Of a DNA stretch of 64,000 nucleotides, positions 50,385-59,643 are shown in pieces; position 1 is the stretch's first letter, and each line of letters starts with the position of its first letter. This stretch comes from an uncultured bacterium (GTDB taxonomy: Bacteria > Cyanobacteriota > Vampirovibrionia > Gastranaerophilales > Gastranaerophilaceae), in the NCBI GenBank assembly GCA_902777605.1, contig CACYUI010000001.1, positions 1 to 64,000 on the forward strand, read 5' to 3'. Under the pieces are notes generated by a model that saw nothing but the letters and a program-made list of their open reading frames with translations, searched no databases and was not told the origin of the DNA. A program made the position numbers and the translations under genes.

Positions 50385-50807
50385 ATGACAAAAATTCTTA
50401 TCGGTTCAGACCATGGTGGATACAACCTCAAAACAAAAATTATAGAACACCTTAGGGAAAAAGGATACGAAGTGGAAGATTTCGGAACCCACAGTACGGA
50501 ATCTTGCGATTATCCTGTTTTTGCAAAAAAAGTTGCTAAGGCTGTTTTAGATACCGGTCACAAGGGGATTTTGGTCTGCGGAACAGGAATAGGGATGTCT
50601 ATTGCTGCAAACAGATTTGATGGAATAAGAGCTTCACACTGTACTGATACCTTTACTGCAAGAATGACGAGAATGCACAATAACTCTAATATTTTGTGCT
50701 TGGGCGAAAGAGTCACAGGAACAGGTTTGGCTTTGGATATTGTTGATATTTGGTTAAATACTGATTTCACGGGCGGCCGCCATCAAGCTAGAATTGACAT
50801 GATTTAG
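50385..50807 (+). CDS. rpiB: Ribose-5-phosphate isomerase B
   Basis: Interconverts ribose-5-phosphate and ribulose-5-phosphate. ILIGSDHGGYNLK, DYPVFAKKVAKAV, the catalytic Cys region GILVCGTGIGMSIAANR and HNNSNILCLGERVTG are typical of RpiB/LacAB. 140 residues. I chose ATG 50385, right after AGAGGG; a frame from 50346 would place the ribosome binding site inside the gene. TGTTACAATTTGTG just upstream is a weak box-like sequence. First gene of an apparent operon with rsfS and the following TPR gene. Confidence 0.96.
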   Translation: MTKILIGSDHGGYNLKTKIIEHLREKGYEVEDFGTHSTESCDYPVFAKKVAKAVLDTGHKGILVCGTGIGMSIAANRFDGIRASHCTDTFTARMTRMHNNSNILCLGERVTGTGLALDIVDIWLNTDFTGGRHQARIDMI

Positions 50808-50818
50808 CGGAGAAATTA

Positions 50819-51226
50819 ATGAAAAAAGAAATTACATCATATAAATTTGCATGTGTTGTTGCAAGGTTTTTGGATGATAAAATTGCAAGCAATATTTCAA
50901 TACTAAATATCTCAAATGTTTCATCTTTTGCAGACTATTTTGTAATTTGTTCAGCTCAAACTAATACACAAGTAAAGTCTTTAACAGAAAACCTTTCTGA
51001 CAAAGTTAAATCAACATTCGCCAGACTTCCTTTGGGCAAAGAAAATGATGCTAAAAACAGATGGAATTTAATAGATTATGGTGATGTTGTTGTTCATATT
51101 TTGCAGGACGAAGAACGCTCAACATATGCAATCGAAAAATTTTGGAATCACGCATTCAGTATTCCGCGTGAAACTTGGTTAAAAGAGTCGGAAGAATTTT
51201 CCGAATACAGTGAAATTAAAAAATAA
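50819..51226 (+). CDS. rsfS: Ribosome silencing factor RsfS
   Basis: Binds ribosomal protein L14 and blocks subunit joining during slow growth. The family core is clear: ISNVSSFADYFVICSAQTNTQVKSL, then KENDAKNRWNLIDYGDVVVHIL with the DUF143 signature, and RSTYAIEKFW. 135 residues. It lies 11 bp after rpiB and 18 bp before the TPR gene. In many bacteria rsfS is next to nadD, which is not present here. Confidence 0.95.
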   Translation: MKKEITSYKFACVVARFLDDKIASNISILNISNVSSFADYFVICSAQTNTQVKSLTENLSDKVKSTFARLPLGKENDAKNRWNLIDYGDVVVHILQDEERSTYAIEKFWNHAFSIPRETWLKESEEFSEYSEIKK

Positions 51227-51244
51227 ATTGAAAGATAGGATTAT

Positions 51245-52315
51245 ATGGATAAAAAAGAGTTAGAAAAAGCTATTGAAAAAACTGTTCTAAAAATGGCAAT
51301 AGAGCCTAAAAATACTGAACATTATCACGAGTTGGCAAAATATTATGCAATGGATAATCAGTACGAAAAGGTTATTTCCGTCTACGAAAGTTTATTGGAA
51401 ATTGACCCTAAAGATTTGCAAACTCTTTTGAATTTAGGCAGCATATGGTTCTTTGCAAAAGAGTACAAAAAGGCTCTTAAGTATTTTAACCAAGCTATGT
51501 TGGTAAATCCAAGCAACTACCTTGTATATTACAACATGGCAAATACTTATGCTGAACTTAAAAATTTCTCAAAAGCCTTGCATTTCTATAACAGAACTCT
51601 TGATTTCAACTCCCAAGATCCTGAAATATATAATGCCATTGCACTTTTATACCACGATTTTGAGGACTATGTTGAATCAAGAGCATACTACGAAAAAGCA
51701 CTCTCTTTAGACCCAAACAACTTAACTGCGCTTGTGGATTTAGGAAATGTTTGTTTCAAACTTTTTGATTACAACAAAGCTCTCGAATATTATTACAAAG
51801 TATTTAACCTTGCTCCTGACAATAAAACAGTTGCTCTTTGTATAGCAAATACTTTAGCTGTAAACAAAGACAAAGAAAATTGCTACAAATACTTTGACAA
51901 AGCCATAGAACTTGACGGTGACAATTATAAAGCTTACACATGTTATGCAATTGCAAAATCTGATTTCAAAGACTATGATGAAGCCATAGAACTATACAAA
52001 AAAGCAATTGAGCTTAATCCAAATGATGCAAATGCGCATATATTAATGGGCAATTTGTATTCAAATATCAAAAAGTTTAAAGAAGCAGAAGATGCGTACA
52101 AAGAAGCTCTTAAAATTAATAAGCTTGATCCGAGCATTTATGTACTTATTGCTAATGTATTCTACATGAATAATGAAATTGAAAGATCAATTCACTCATA
52201 TAGGGCAGCCGTAAATATGCGACCGGAAAATGATGAATACAAACTTGTATTTATTCAAGTACTAGAAGATTTTATCGAACAACACAGAAAGGATGACATA
52301 ATTGCAGCATTCTAA
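51245..52315 (+). CDS. Cytosolic TPR-repeat protein
   Basis: A 356-residue protein without signal peptide, composed of about nine tetratricopeptide repeats from residue 15 to 340, such as YEKVISVYESLLEIDPKD and YDEAIELYKKAIELNPNDA. It probably binds protein partners in the cytoplasm; the partner is unknown. It is co-transcribed with rsfS and its last 14 bp overlap the start of the membrane protein gene, which suggests the two may work together. Confidence 0.9.
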   Translation: MDKKELEKAIEKTVLKMAIEPKNTEHYHELAKYYAMDNQYEKVISVYESLLEIDPKDLQTLLNLGSIWFFAKEYKKALKYFNQAMLVNPSNYLVYYNMANTYAELKNFSKALHFYNRTLDFNSQDPEIYNAIALLYHDFEDYVESRAYYEKALSLDPNNLTALVDLGNVCFKLFDYNKALEYYYKVFNLAPDNKTVALCIANTLAVNKDKENCYKYFDKAIELDGDNYKAYTCYAIAKSDFKDYDEAIELYKKAIELNPNDANAHILMGNLYSNIKKFKEAEDAYKEALKINKLDPSIYVLIANVFYMNNEIERSIHSYRAAVNMRPENDEYKLVFIQVLEDFIEQHRKDDIIAAF

Positions 52316-52709
52316 TGAAATTTATCCTATTGAAAGGATTATATCAGCAGCCACATATATGACAGCAGGCGGAGCGGGTTTTATTTGGCTTATTATAGCA
52401 GCTCTTGCTAAAAAGCGCGTTACACCGTTTTTAATGTACCATATTTTGCAATCAATATTTCTTGCGATTGCCTATTTCTTGCTTACGGTTTTATGCAATA
52501 TGATTTATGTAATTCTTTATAGAATTCCTTTGATTAATGCAATTCCATACTTTATAAACATGCCATTACCGTTTGCGTTTGGGCTTTCAATAATCCAAAT
52601 TATTACAACAGTTGTAATTCTATACCTTGCAATAACTTCTTTTATGGGTATATACAGTTACATTCCTTGGGTATCAAATATAATCAATCAAAACACAGGC
52701 AGAAAATAA
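52302..52709 (+). CDS. Four-helix membrane protein, possibly Tic20-like
   Basis: A 135-residue protein with hydrophobic segments near 18-35, 42-70, 85-110 and a final amphipathic stretch. ERIISAATYMTAGGAGFIW and PFLMYHILQSIFLAIAYFLL resemble the pattern of cyanobacterial Tic20/Ycf60-like proteins (charged start, loop, then F-x-x-x-H/Q helix), but identity is too low to assert it. The start is a TTG at 52302 with AAGGA upstream, within the end of the TPR gene. Convergent with the WG-repeat gene (3-bp gap). Confidence 0.65.
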   Translation: MQHSNEIYPIERIISAATYMTAGGAGFIWLIIAALAKKRVTPFLMYHILQSIFLAIAYFLLTVLCNMIYVILYRIPLINAIPYFINMPLPFAFGLSIIQIITTVVILYLAITSFMGIYSYIPWVSNIINQNTGRK

Positions 52710-52712
52710 ATT

Positions 52713-53609
52713 TTATTCTGATACTTCTTTAAGTGTAGTTTCATCATATAATTTGGATTTCAGATTATCTCTCCAATCACCTAAAGGTCCGTTGTTTGGA
52801 GATTTTAGAATATTAAAGTATCTTTTTGCATAAACAAACGGAAATTTGGGAATCCATGACATTTTTACAAAGAGAGAAACCGTATCGGCTCCTTGAGAAA
52901 ACATTAGTTCGTCAATCGTTTCTTCATAAGCAGGTGATATTGATGAAAACAGTTTTAGAGCATAATTTGTCACTTCTAATCCGTAATAACCGGTTGATGT
53001 AAACGGATATGTCATAAATTTTGAAACTTTAACCGATGCCGTATTGTGAATTGATTGTAAATCATAAGGAACAGTTAAAAGTTCACCGTCTTTTCGCTCA
53101 ATTTGATAAGTTTCATGACCGTACAAAATAACCAATGTATTAAAATCCGGCATAAAAATATCATCAAAAAGATTGTCTAATATTATCATTCCGTTAAAAT
53201 CAGCTATGCCGTATTTATAATTTTTACAAGTTACAAAACGCCCGCCATAAAGAAGGTCAATTGAAGAGTATTCAACAGGCAAGATTTCAAATCCCATCTC
53301 ATCAAAAATACCGTATTTATCGCCTTTTCTAAATTTTACAAATTTCCCTATAACCCTTTCTGCTTGATTATATTTTGGCTTAACAATAACAGTACCATCA
53401 TCCCTTATTATTCCAAACTTTGTGCCACTTTGCATTATCCAAGCTGATTCTCCAAGGCGCACAAGTTTTTTATATTTAGCTTCAGTTATTATCTTACCAT
53501 TTTCTTCTTTTAATCCGAATTTTCCACTATCGGAATATGTTACAACTTCTGACAGAGCAATATTTTGCATGAAAATAAGTGTCAATATAATTAAAGCAAA
53601 CTTCTTCAT
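52713..53609 (-). CDS. Exported WG-repeat protein
   Basis: A 298-residue protein with signal peptide KKFALIILTLIFMQNIALS and several WG (KWG) repeats, seen as YGLKEENGKII-type units: GKFGLKEENGKIITEAKYKKL, TKFGIIRDDGTVIVKPKYNQA, DKYGIFDEMGFEILPVEYSSI and YKYGIADFNGMIIL. The C-terminal third is not repetitive. WG repeats form beta propeller-like or strand arrays of unknown ligand. Located in the periplasm or outside the cell. Confidence 0.85.
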   Translation of the reverse strand: MKKFALIILTLIFMQNIALSEVVTYSDSGKFGLKEENGKIITEAKYKKLVRLGESAWIMQSGTKFGIIRDDGTVIVKPKYNQAERVIGKFVKFRKGDKYGIFDEMGFEILPVEYSSIDLLYGGRFVTCKNYKYGIADFNGMIILDNLFDDIFMPDFNTLVILYGHETYQIERKDGELLTVPYDLQSIHNTASVKVSKFMTYPFTSTGYYGLEVTNYALKLFSSISPAYEETIDELMFSQGADTVSLFVKMSWIPKFPFVYAKRYFNILKSPNNGPLGDWRDNLKSKLYDETTLKEVSE

Positions 53610-53647
53610 ATTAAAAGTTTATCATAAAATAAACTTTTTATTATAAA

Positions 53648-53680
53648 CAAAAAGGAAGCAAACAAGTCGCTTCCTTTTTT
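53648..53680. terminator. Terminator of the secD-secF unit
   Basis: Stem AAGGAAGC/GCTTCCTT core (GGAAGC 53654-53659 with GCTTCC 53669-53674), A-rich and T-rich on both sides, so it works in either direction; for secF it is read on the minus strand. Confidence 0.8.
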
Positions 53681-53705
53681 ATTAATTACATATATTGTTC
53701 TTCTA

Positions 53706-54665
53706 TTAACCGGCAATTGCAGGTGCAGAAGAATTCTTCTTATCTTCCCATATATCAATAAGAGTTGAACAGAAGAATATACTTGAATAAGTACCAATAA
53801 ATATACCTAAAATCATTGCAAGTACAAAATCTCTGGTTGTTACACCACCCAAGAAATAAAGTGCTAATAAGGTTATTAAGGTTGTAACTGAAGTATTGAT
53901 ACTTCTTGCAAGTGTTTGATTGATAGATGAGTTCATAATCTCGCCAAAAGACATTTTCTTTCCGTAATATTTTAAATTTTCTCTCACACGATCGAACACG
54001 ACAATTGTATCATGAACTGAAAAACCGATTACGGTAAGAACTGCCGTTACAAATAATGCATCTATTTGTACATTATAGAAAAGTCCTAATATTGAAAATA
54101 CCCCGAGAACAAATATTGTGTCGTGCACCAAACCCAAAATTGCAGCTAATGCATAATTGAATTGAAATCTAAATGTCAGATATGCAACAATACCCAACAG
54201 TGCTAAAGATAGTGCTATCATTGAGTTCTTAAATAGTTCTGAGCCTAATGTTGGACCTACTGAATCAACCTGAACTAAGCTTGCACCTTCAAAGTCTTTT
54301 GACACAATATTGGTAATTATTTCTTGGTCAGTTGACTTTTCATCAATAAATTTTGTTCTGATAGACAGAATTGATTTTAAATCCGTATCTTGAGAATTTA
54401 TATTTATTATCTGCAAGTATGGATTATCAATTCCGCCTTTTTGCAAATCATCTCTTACAGATGATAATTTTTCATTAGTAACATCTTGTTTAACACCATA
54501 TTGCAAAGTTGTACCACCTGTATAGTCAATACCGACCTTTAATGGTGTATGTGTCGGATAAGTAACTGTAGAATATATCATTGCTATGATTCCGGGTGTC
54601 AACAATATAGCTGATAGTGCCAAAAATATAAATCTGTTTTTTACTATATCTAATTTTAACTTCAT
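53706..54665 (-). CDS. secF: Protein translocase subunit SecF
   Basis: Part of SecDF, which uses the proton gradient to pull preproteins from SecYEG. First helix at about 12-31 (FLALSAILLTPGIIAMIYS), then IDYTGGTTLQYGV, which matches the GxDxxGG motif, a periplasmic domain to about 135, and five further helices including VHDTIVVFDRVREN. 319 residues. ATG 54665 has AAGGG upstream; an in-frame start at 54692 would place the ribosome binding site inside. It lies 115 bp after secD, with an inverted repeat in the gap. Confidence 0.95.
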   Translation of the reverse strand: MKLKLDIVKNRFIFLALSAILLTPGIIAMIYSTVTYPTHTPLKVGIDYTGGTTLQYGVKQDVTNEKLSSVRDDLQKGGIDNPYLQIININSQDTDLKSILSIRTKFIDEKSTDQEIITNIVSKDFEGASLVQVDSVGPTLGSELFKNSMIALSLALLGIVAYLTFRFQFNYALAAILGLVHDTIFVLGVFSILGLFYNVQIDALFVTAVLTVIGFSVHDTIVVFDRVRENLKYYGKKMSFGEIMNSSINQTLARSINTSVTTLITLLALYFLGGVTTRDFVLAMILGIFIGTYSSIFFCSTLIDIWEDKKNSSAPAIAG

Positions 54666-54683
54666 TTTTTTAACCCTTCTATC

Positions 54684-54733
54684 GGAGCACATTCCCTTAC
54701 TTTACTTACTACAAGCGACTTGCCAAGTGCTCC
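54684..54733 (-). promoter_or_regulatory. Inverted repeat in the secD-secF spacer
   Basis: GGAGCAC (54684-54690) and GTGCTCC (54727-54733) form a 7-bp stem with a 36-nt loop. A shorter stem CTGCC-TTTA-GGCAG lies at the secD stop (about 54768-54781). The 115-bp spacer may regulate SecF output relative to SecD; no ORF is present. Confidence 0.4.
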
Positions 54734-54780
54734 TCAATGTTATCACCACTGATTGGCTGCGCTTATCTGCCTTTAGGCAG

Positions 54781-56085
54781 CTAATCCAAGATACCAAACT
54801 TAGCTTTTTCGCGTTTTGTTTCAACAGCTTGATACTCAGCATTAATCTCTTCTGCCCTCAATCCAAATATAGCAGGATTTTTAAGTTTTCCCGTACCAAA
54901 AATTAAGTGCATAAAGTTCTTTGTAATCGTAATTGCGGAGAACATTGAAACCATAACACCTATTGCAAGGGTTAATGCAAACCCTTTTACAATACTTGTT
55001 CCCAAGCAATAAAGAATTGTACAAGTAATAATTGTTGTCATGTTAGAATCAAAAATACTTGTAAATGCTCTGTCAAACCCTGAATTAATAGCCGTAAACA
55101 ATGTTCTTCCTGCCCTTAATTCTTCTTTTGTTCTTTCAAAAATAAGAATGTTAGCATCAACAGCCATACCTATTGAAAGAATAAAACCGGCAATACCAGC
55201 CAAAGTAAGCGTTACAGGTATTGCTTTAAATAGAGCAAATAACATTAAACCATATATAATAAGAGCAACATCTGCAATAAGTCCGGGCGCTCTATAATAA
55301 AGTGCCATAAACACCATTACAAAACCTAAACCGATTGCACCTGCAACTTTAGATTTAGCGATACTATCAGCACCTAAAGTAGGTCCAACTGTATTTTCTT
55401 CTATAATTTTTGCCGGAACAGGAAGTGCACCTGCATTAAGAAGGTCTACCATTTTCTTAGCTTCTTCAACAGAAAAACCTTGATCTCCGCCTGAAATTTG
55501 AGCTCTTCCGCCTGTTATAGGTTCTCTGATAACTGGAGCTGATTGCATTTCTCCGTTAAAGAAAATTGCCATCGGTTGTCCGACAAGTTTCTTAGTTAAA
55601 TCAGCAAACTTTTTAGTCCCTTCTGCATTAAATTCCAAATCGACAACCCATTGTCCGTTTGTTGCATTTGAGCTCAGATTTGCTCTGTCTAAATCTTTAC
55701 CCGTCAATCCTGTAGCTTCCCATTCTGCTTCACCGTTTCTCATAACAGGTTTTCTAAAATCTAATTCTGCAGTTTCACCTAAATATGCTTTTGCTTGATT
55801 TAAGTCTGAAACATCAGGAATTTCAACTACTAATCTTTTTTCGCCTGCTCTTTGCACAACAGTTTCAGAAACACCAAGTTTATTAACTCTGTTTTCAATT
55901 GCAAATTGCAAGCTTGACATCATATCAGGTGTCACTTGTGCATTATTTGCAGGCTGAGCCTCAAGAACCAATCTTGATCCGCCAACCAAATCTAATCCGA
56001 GTTTTGTAGGCTTAACGCAAATTGTCACGATAGAAGCTATGACAATAATCACGATTGCCCAAAACATAATCAGTTTATTTTTCAT
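54781..56085 (-). CDS. secD: Protein translocase subunit SecD
   Basis: The larger SecDF subunit. An N-terminal helix (about 6-24) precedes KLGLDLVGGSRLVLEAQP, the D-x-x-G-G motif; the P1 periplasmic region spans about 40-230 with RVNKLGVSETVVQRAGE and GEMQSAPVIREPITGG. The membrane part has SIGMAVDANILIFERTKEELRAG, the most conserved segment. 434 residues, slightly compact. Its stop is separated from secF by a short structured spacer. Confidence 0.95.
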   Translation of the reverse strand: MKNKLIMFWAIVIIVIASIVTICVKPTKLGLDLVGGSRLVLEAQPANNAQVTPDMMSSLQFAIENRVNKLGVSETVVQRAGEKRLVVEIPDVSDLNQAKAYLGETAELDFRKPVMRNGEAEWEATGLTGKDLDRANLSSNATNGQWVVDLEFNAEGTKKFADLTKKLVGQPMAIFFNGEMQSAPVIREPITGGRAQISGGDQGFSVEEAKKMVDLLNAGALPVPAKIIEENTVGPTLGADSIAKSKVAGAIGLGFVMVFMALYYRAPGLIADVALIIYGLMLFALFKAIPVTLTLAGIAGFILSIGMAVDANILIFERTKEELRAGRTLFTAINSGFDRAFTSIFDSNMTTIITCTILYCLGTSIVKGFALTLAIGVMVSMFSAITITKNFMHLIFGTGKLKNPAIFGLRAEEINAEYQAVETKREKAKFGILD

Positions 56086-56187
56086 CCTCGTACTCCTTTT
56101 TATACTCTATGTCATTATTATAAAACAAACATAAATAATAAGAGTAACTGATTGACTATCAAATTTTATAGCTAATCGGGCATAAAA

Positions 56188-57066
56188 TTATATTGCATCT
56201 AAAGTAAAGAATAAATCTGCCTTTTCCGATTTTGTTAACTCAACAAGAGGTCTTCTTACATACTCCTCTATGAGTCCCTTATATGCTAAAGCCGCTTTGA
56301 CAGGAACAGGGTTTGGAGCCATAAAGAGTTTTTTAAAGATTGGATAAAGTTTTCTGTGCATATTGCCTGCAGTAGCAGCATCACCTGTCTTAAAGTTTCT
56401 AATCATTGATTTAATTTCTACTCCAAACAAATGTGATGCAACAGAAATTACACCGTGAGCACCAACTGAAAGCATTGGAAGTGTTAAACTGTCATCTCCT
56501 GAATATATTGCAAAGTCACTCGGACAACTCATTTTGAGTTCAGTTATTGTATCCATATCACCAAAACTTTGTTTCAATGCAACAATATTTGAATATTTTT
56601 TTGCAAGAGTTTTTACAGTATCAACACTCATATTAACCCCTGTTCTTGAAGGGATGTTGTATAAAATGATCGGAAGCTCCACTGCTTCTGCAACAGCTGA
56701 AAAATGTTCAATCATACCGGCTTGCGATGGCTTATTATAATAAGGAACAACTGTTAAAATAGCATCAGCTCCTTCCTTTTCTGCTCTTTTTGCCGTCATA
56801 ACAGCTGTTTCAGTTGAATTAGAGCCAGTTCCCATTATTACTTTTCCTTTATTAGAAACAGCTCTTCTTACGCTTGATAATATTTCCAACTCTTCTTCAT
56901 AAGACAATGTTGGAGCCTCTCCTGTTGTCCCGGTTACTAATACTGCATCAGAACCGTTAGCAACCAAATAACTTGCAAGCTCTTCTACTTTATCATAATC
57001 AACTTCTCTTTTATCGTTAAATGGCGTCACCATTGCTGTTATTACTTCTCCGGCATCATATCTCAT
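56188..57066 (-). CDS. dapA: 4-hydroxy-tetrahydrodipicolinate synthase
   Basis: Condenses pyruvate with aspartate semialdehyde in the DAP/lysine pathway. GEVITAMVTPFNDKREVDYDK, VTGTTGEAPTLSYEEE, YYNKPSQAGMIEHFSAVAE with the catalytic Tyr, YNIPSRTGVNM, and VALKQSFGD with the Schiff-base Lys are present. The lysine region usually reads KEASG or KEATG, here KQSFGD. 292 residues. It is the last gene of the yvcK-panBC group. dapB and asd are on the minus strand at about 19-20 kb. Confidence 0.95.
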   Translation of the reverse strand: MRYDAGEVITAMVTPFNDKREVDYDKVEELASYLVANGSDAVLVTGTTGEAPTLSYEEELEILSSVRRAVSNKGKVIMGTGSNSTETAVMTAKRAEKEGADAILTVVPYYNKPSQAGMIEHFSAVAEAVELPIILYNIPSRTGVNMSVDTVKTLAKKYSNIVALKQSFGDMDTITELKMSCPSDFAIYSGDDSLTLPMLSVGAHGVISVASHLFGVEIKSMIRNFKTGDAATAGNMHRKLYPIFKKLFMAPNPVPVKAALAYKGLIEEYVRRPLVELTKSEKADLFFTLDAI

Positions 57067-57098
57067 AAATCTACACTCCTTATTTTTAATAAATTGTA

Positions 57099-57950
57099 CT
57101 ATAAAACTTCTTTAAATTCATGCAACTCAAGAGTACCGCCTTCATATTGAAAAATGCCTGCTTGCACTAACTGATACCTTTTATCCTCGTTAAATCCATA
57201 ACGATAAGCAGTATCAGATGCCATTGTTATTTTACCAAAATTTTTCAATTCGATAAGTTTATTAAGTTGAGAAGCATTATCACCTATCTGAACACATATT
57301 GCATAATTCAATGGTGCTTGAGAATTTATTATCTTAAATAAAACATCTAATACAGCATCAACTCGTTCAAAATTATTAAACATATACATATAACCGCCTT
57401 GATAAACCATCGGTTTTACATTCAATTTTTCAGAAATAAATTTGTTCATTAGTTGATTTTGCTCGTCTAAATTTACCTGAACTTCTTGATGCGCATATTT
57501 TACTTTTATCTGTGTATGTATCGTAACTGTATACTTTGTAAGCTTTTTTTGTTCATTTTTCATATCGTTTTGCAATTTTTTATTGAAAATGACTTCCTCA
57601 GTTTTTTTGCAAACAGCTCTGGCACCTTTATACAAGCCTTCTAACACATTAAAGCCAAAACTTAATAATTTTAGTACCAATGACAAAATAACCAAAATAA
57701 TAACCGCACTGAGATATTTGAGTTCAAATACTGTTCCAAAAACATCAAATGATATTGAATAAATACTATTTGCTAACTCTAATAAACCGTCAAGAAAAGG
57801 CTTTATAAACCCAAGCCAAGACCACTCGGCATGAATAAGGTTCTGTATCCAATACAATACAAGCATTACTATACAGAACACAGAAACCATTCTTAGAAAA
57901 TATATAAAACTTTTTATAAAACTGAATATTCCAAGGATAAATTTATGCAC
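57099..57950 (-). CDS. Membrane protein of unknown function in the pan operon
   Basis: A 283-residue protein with hydrophobic helices near 15-35 (RMVSVFCIVMLVLYWIQNLI) and 75-100 (LKYLSAVIILVILSLVLKLLSF), then a soluble C-terminal region (about 135-283) with alternating strands and helices, including TVTIHTQIKVKYAHQEVQVN. No family is recognised. It shares 1 bp with panC and lies 32 bp before dapA, so it is in the operon. Possible roles in signalling or envelope are not supported by any motif. Confidence 0.75.
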   Translation of the reverse strand: MHKFILGIFSFIKSFIYFLRMVSVFCIVMLVLYWIQNLIHAEWSWLGFIKPFLDGLLELANSIYSISFDVFGTVFELKYLSAVIILVILSLVLKLLSFGFNVLEGLYKGARAVCKKTEEVIFNKKLQNDMKNEQKKLTKYTVTIHTQIKVKYAHQEVQVNLDEQNQLMNKFISEKLNVKPMVYQGGYMYMFNNFERVDAVLDVLFKIINSQAPLNYAICVQIGDNASQLNKLIELKNFGKITMASDTAYRYGFNEDKRYQLVQAGIFQYEGGTLELHEFKEVL

Positions 57951-58810
57951 TAATCCTCCTTAAGATATATATTATCTATTAATCTTACTCCCTCAACTCT
58001 GCAAGCTATTAAAGCTATAGACTCGTCATCTGCAATCATTTTAGCTTCCAAAGTATTCCTGTCTACTATTTCTAAATATTCTAAATCATGTTTATCTGTC
58101 AAAAAACTGTAAGCAGTTTCTTTTAAGGCTAAAACATCTGTTATTCCTTTTTCATAACAAGTTTTAATATTATTGAGAATACGACTCAGAACTAAAGCAT
58201 CTTTTTTTCCCTCTTCCGTAAGATACTTATTTCTTGAACTTAAAGCCAAACCAGATTCTTCTCGTACAATCGGACACTGAACAATATTAATTGGCACATT
58301 TAAATCTTTAACCATTTTTTTAATGATAATAACCTGCTGCGCATCTTTTTGACCAAAAAATGCATAATTTGGCTGAACAATATTGAACAACTTTAATACA
58401 ACCGTACAAACACCATCGAAATGCCCTGTTCTTGACTTTCCGCAGAGAGTATTAACATAGAAAAACGGTGGACAAACATATGTCAAAGTGTCATTAGAAA
58501 GCCTTTGACCTTCTCCGTACATTTCATCTGCGCTTGGCGCAAAAACAATATCAACACCTTCTTTATCACACAGTTCAACATCAGCTTCAAGTGTTCTCGG
58601 GTATTTATCAAAATCTTCCGATGGCCCAAATTGAATAGGATTTACAAAATCTGATACAACAACCTTATCACAAGTTTCTTTTGCTTTCTTAATAAGGCTC
58701 ATATGCCCATTATGTAAAGCTCCCATTGTAGGAACTAACCCTACTGTTAAACCTTCTTTTTTCCACTTTTGTACTTCAACTCTTAGTTCTTCTATTCTGT
58801 GATACAACAT
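57950..58810 (-). CDS. panC: Pantothenate synthetase
   Basis: Joins pantoate and beta-alanine with ATP to make pantothenate for coenzyme A. GLVPTMGALHNGHMSLIKKA carries the HxGH motif, then NPIQFGPSEDFDKYPRTLE, RSRTGHFDGVCTVVLKLFN (here KSRTGHFDG), FGQKDAQQVIIIKKM and IVREESGLALSSRN. 286 residues. The start overlaps the end of panB by 19 bp and the stop touches the next gene, indicating tight coupling. Confidence 0.96.
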   Translation of the reverse strand: MLYHRIEELRVEVQKWKKEGLTVGLVPTMGALHNGHMSLIKKAKETCDKVVVSDFVNPIQFGPSEDFDKYPRTLEADVELCDKEGVDIVFAPSADEMYGEGQRLSNDTLTYVCPPFFYVNTLCGKSRTGHFDGVCTVVLKLFNIVQPNYAFFGQKDAQQVIIIKKMVKDLNVPINIVQCPIVREESGLALSSRNKYLTEEGKKDALVLSRILNNIKTCYEKGITDVLALKETAYSFLTDKHDLEYLEIVDRNTLEAKMIADDESIALIACRVEGVRLIDNIYLKED

Positions 58811-59631
58811 TTTAATTTATTTTTTTCCTCTTCTTCTAAAATAAAAGACTCTTTTTCCGATGGAAAAAGTTCTTCCTTAACTTCTCTTTTATATTCTTGA
58901 ACTCCATGCAAAACTTCATCATGAAGGTTCATATATTTTTTTACAAACTTTGGAGTAAAATCTGTAAACTTACCTAAAATATCATCAGTAACTACAATCT
59001 GACCAGAGCAGTATTTTCCAGCACCAATTCCTATTGTCGGTATATTTAAATTTTCTGTTATATATTTTGCGCTATCTGACGGCATAAGCTCCAGCACAAC
59101 CCCAAAACATCCTGCTTCTTGAAGTCTTTGAGCACTCTCTAATATAGCTTCAATTTTTTCGGAAGTTTTACCTTGTATCTTATATCCGCCAATTGTATTC
59201 ATAAGCTGGGGAGTAAAGCCGAGATGTCCGAGAACCGGTATTCCTGATTCCACACATCTTTTTACAAGCGAAATTATATGCTCATTGCACCCTTCAAGTT
59301 TTACGGCATTTGCACCTGCTTTTATCATTTTTCCTGCATTTGCAAGTCCTTGTTCAACAGACAAGCTATAGCTTAAAAAAGGCATGTCACCAATAATAAA
59401 AGAATTTTTTGCACCTCTTGCAACTGCGCGTATGAAAATAAGCATATCTTCTATTGATATATTATAGGTATTTTCATAACCCAAAGCCACCATTGCCAAA
59501 GAGTCACCTACTAAAATCCCATCAATTTCAGCTTTATCCAACACTTGTGCCGTTGAATAATCATAAGCTGTCAAAAGCGCTATTTTTTCATTATTATTTT
59601 TTAATCTTTGAAATGTTGATATGGTTTTCAT
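58792..59631 (-). CDS. panB: 3-methyl-2-oxobutanoate hydroxymethyltransferase
   Basis: First committed step of pantothenate synthesis, using methylene-THF. LLTAYDYSTAQVLDKAEIDGILVGDSL, GDMPFLSYS, GANAVKLEG, GHLGFTPQLMNTIGGYKIQGK and TIGIGAGKYCSGQIVVTDDILG are all intact, including metal Asp residues and the catalytic Glu region LELMPS. 279 residues. It follows yvcK by 12 bp. Supply of methylene-THF could come from the gcv genes at 8.5-11.2 kb. Confidence 0.97.
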   Translation of the reverse strand: MKTISTFQRLKNNNEKIALLTAYDYSTAQVLDKAEIDGILVGDSLAMVALGYENTYNISIEDMLIFIRAVARGAKNSFIIGDMPFLSYSLSVEQGLANAGKMIKAGANAVKLEGCNEHIISLVKRCVESGIPVLGHLGFTPQLMNTIGGYKIQGKTSEKIEAILESAQRLQEAGCFGVVLELMPSDSAKYITENLNIPTIGIGAGKYCSGQIVVTDDILGKFTDFTPKFVKKYMNLHDEVLHGVQEYKREVKEELFPSEKESFILEEEEKNKLKCCITE

Positions 59632-59643
59632 ATATGCCTCAAA

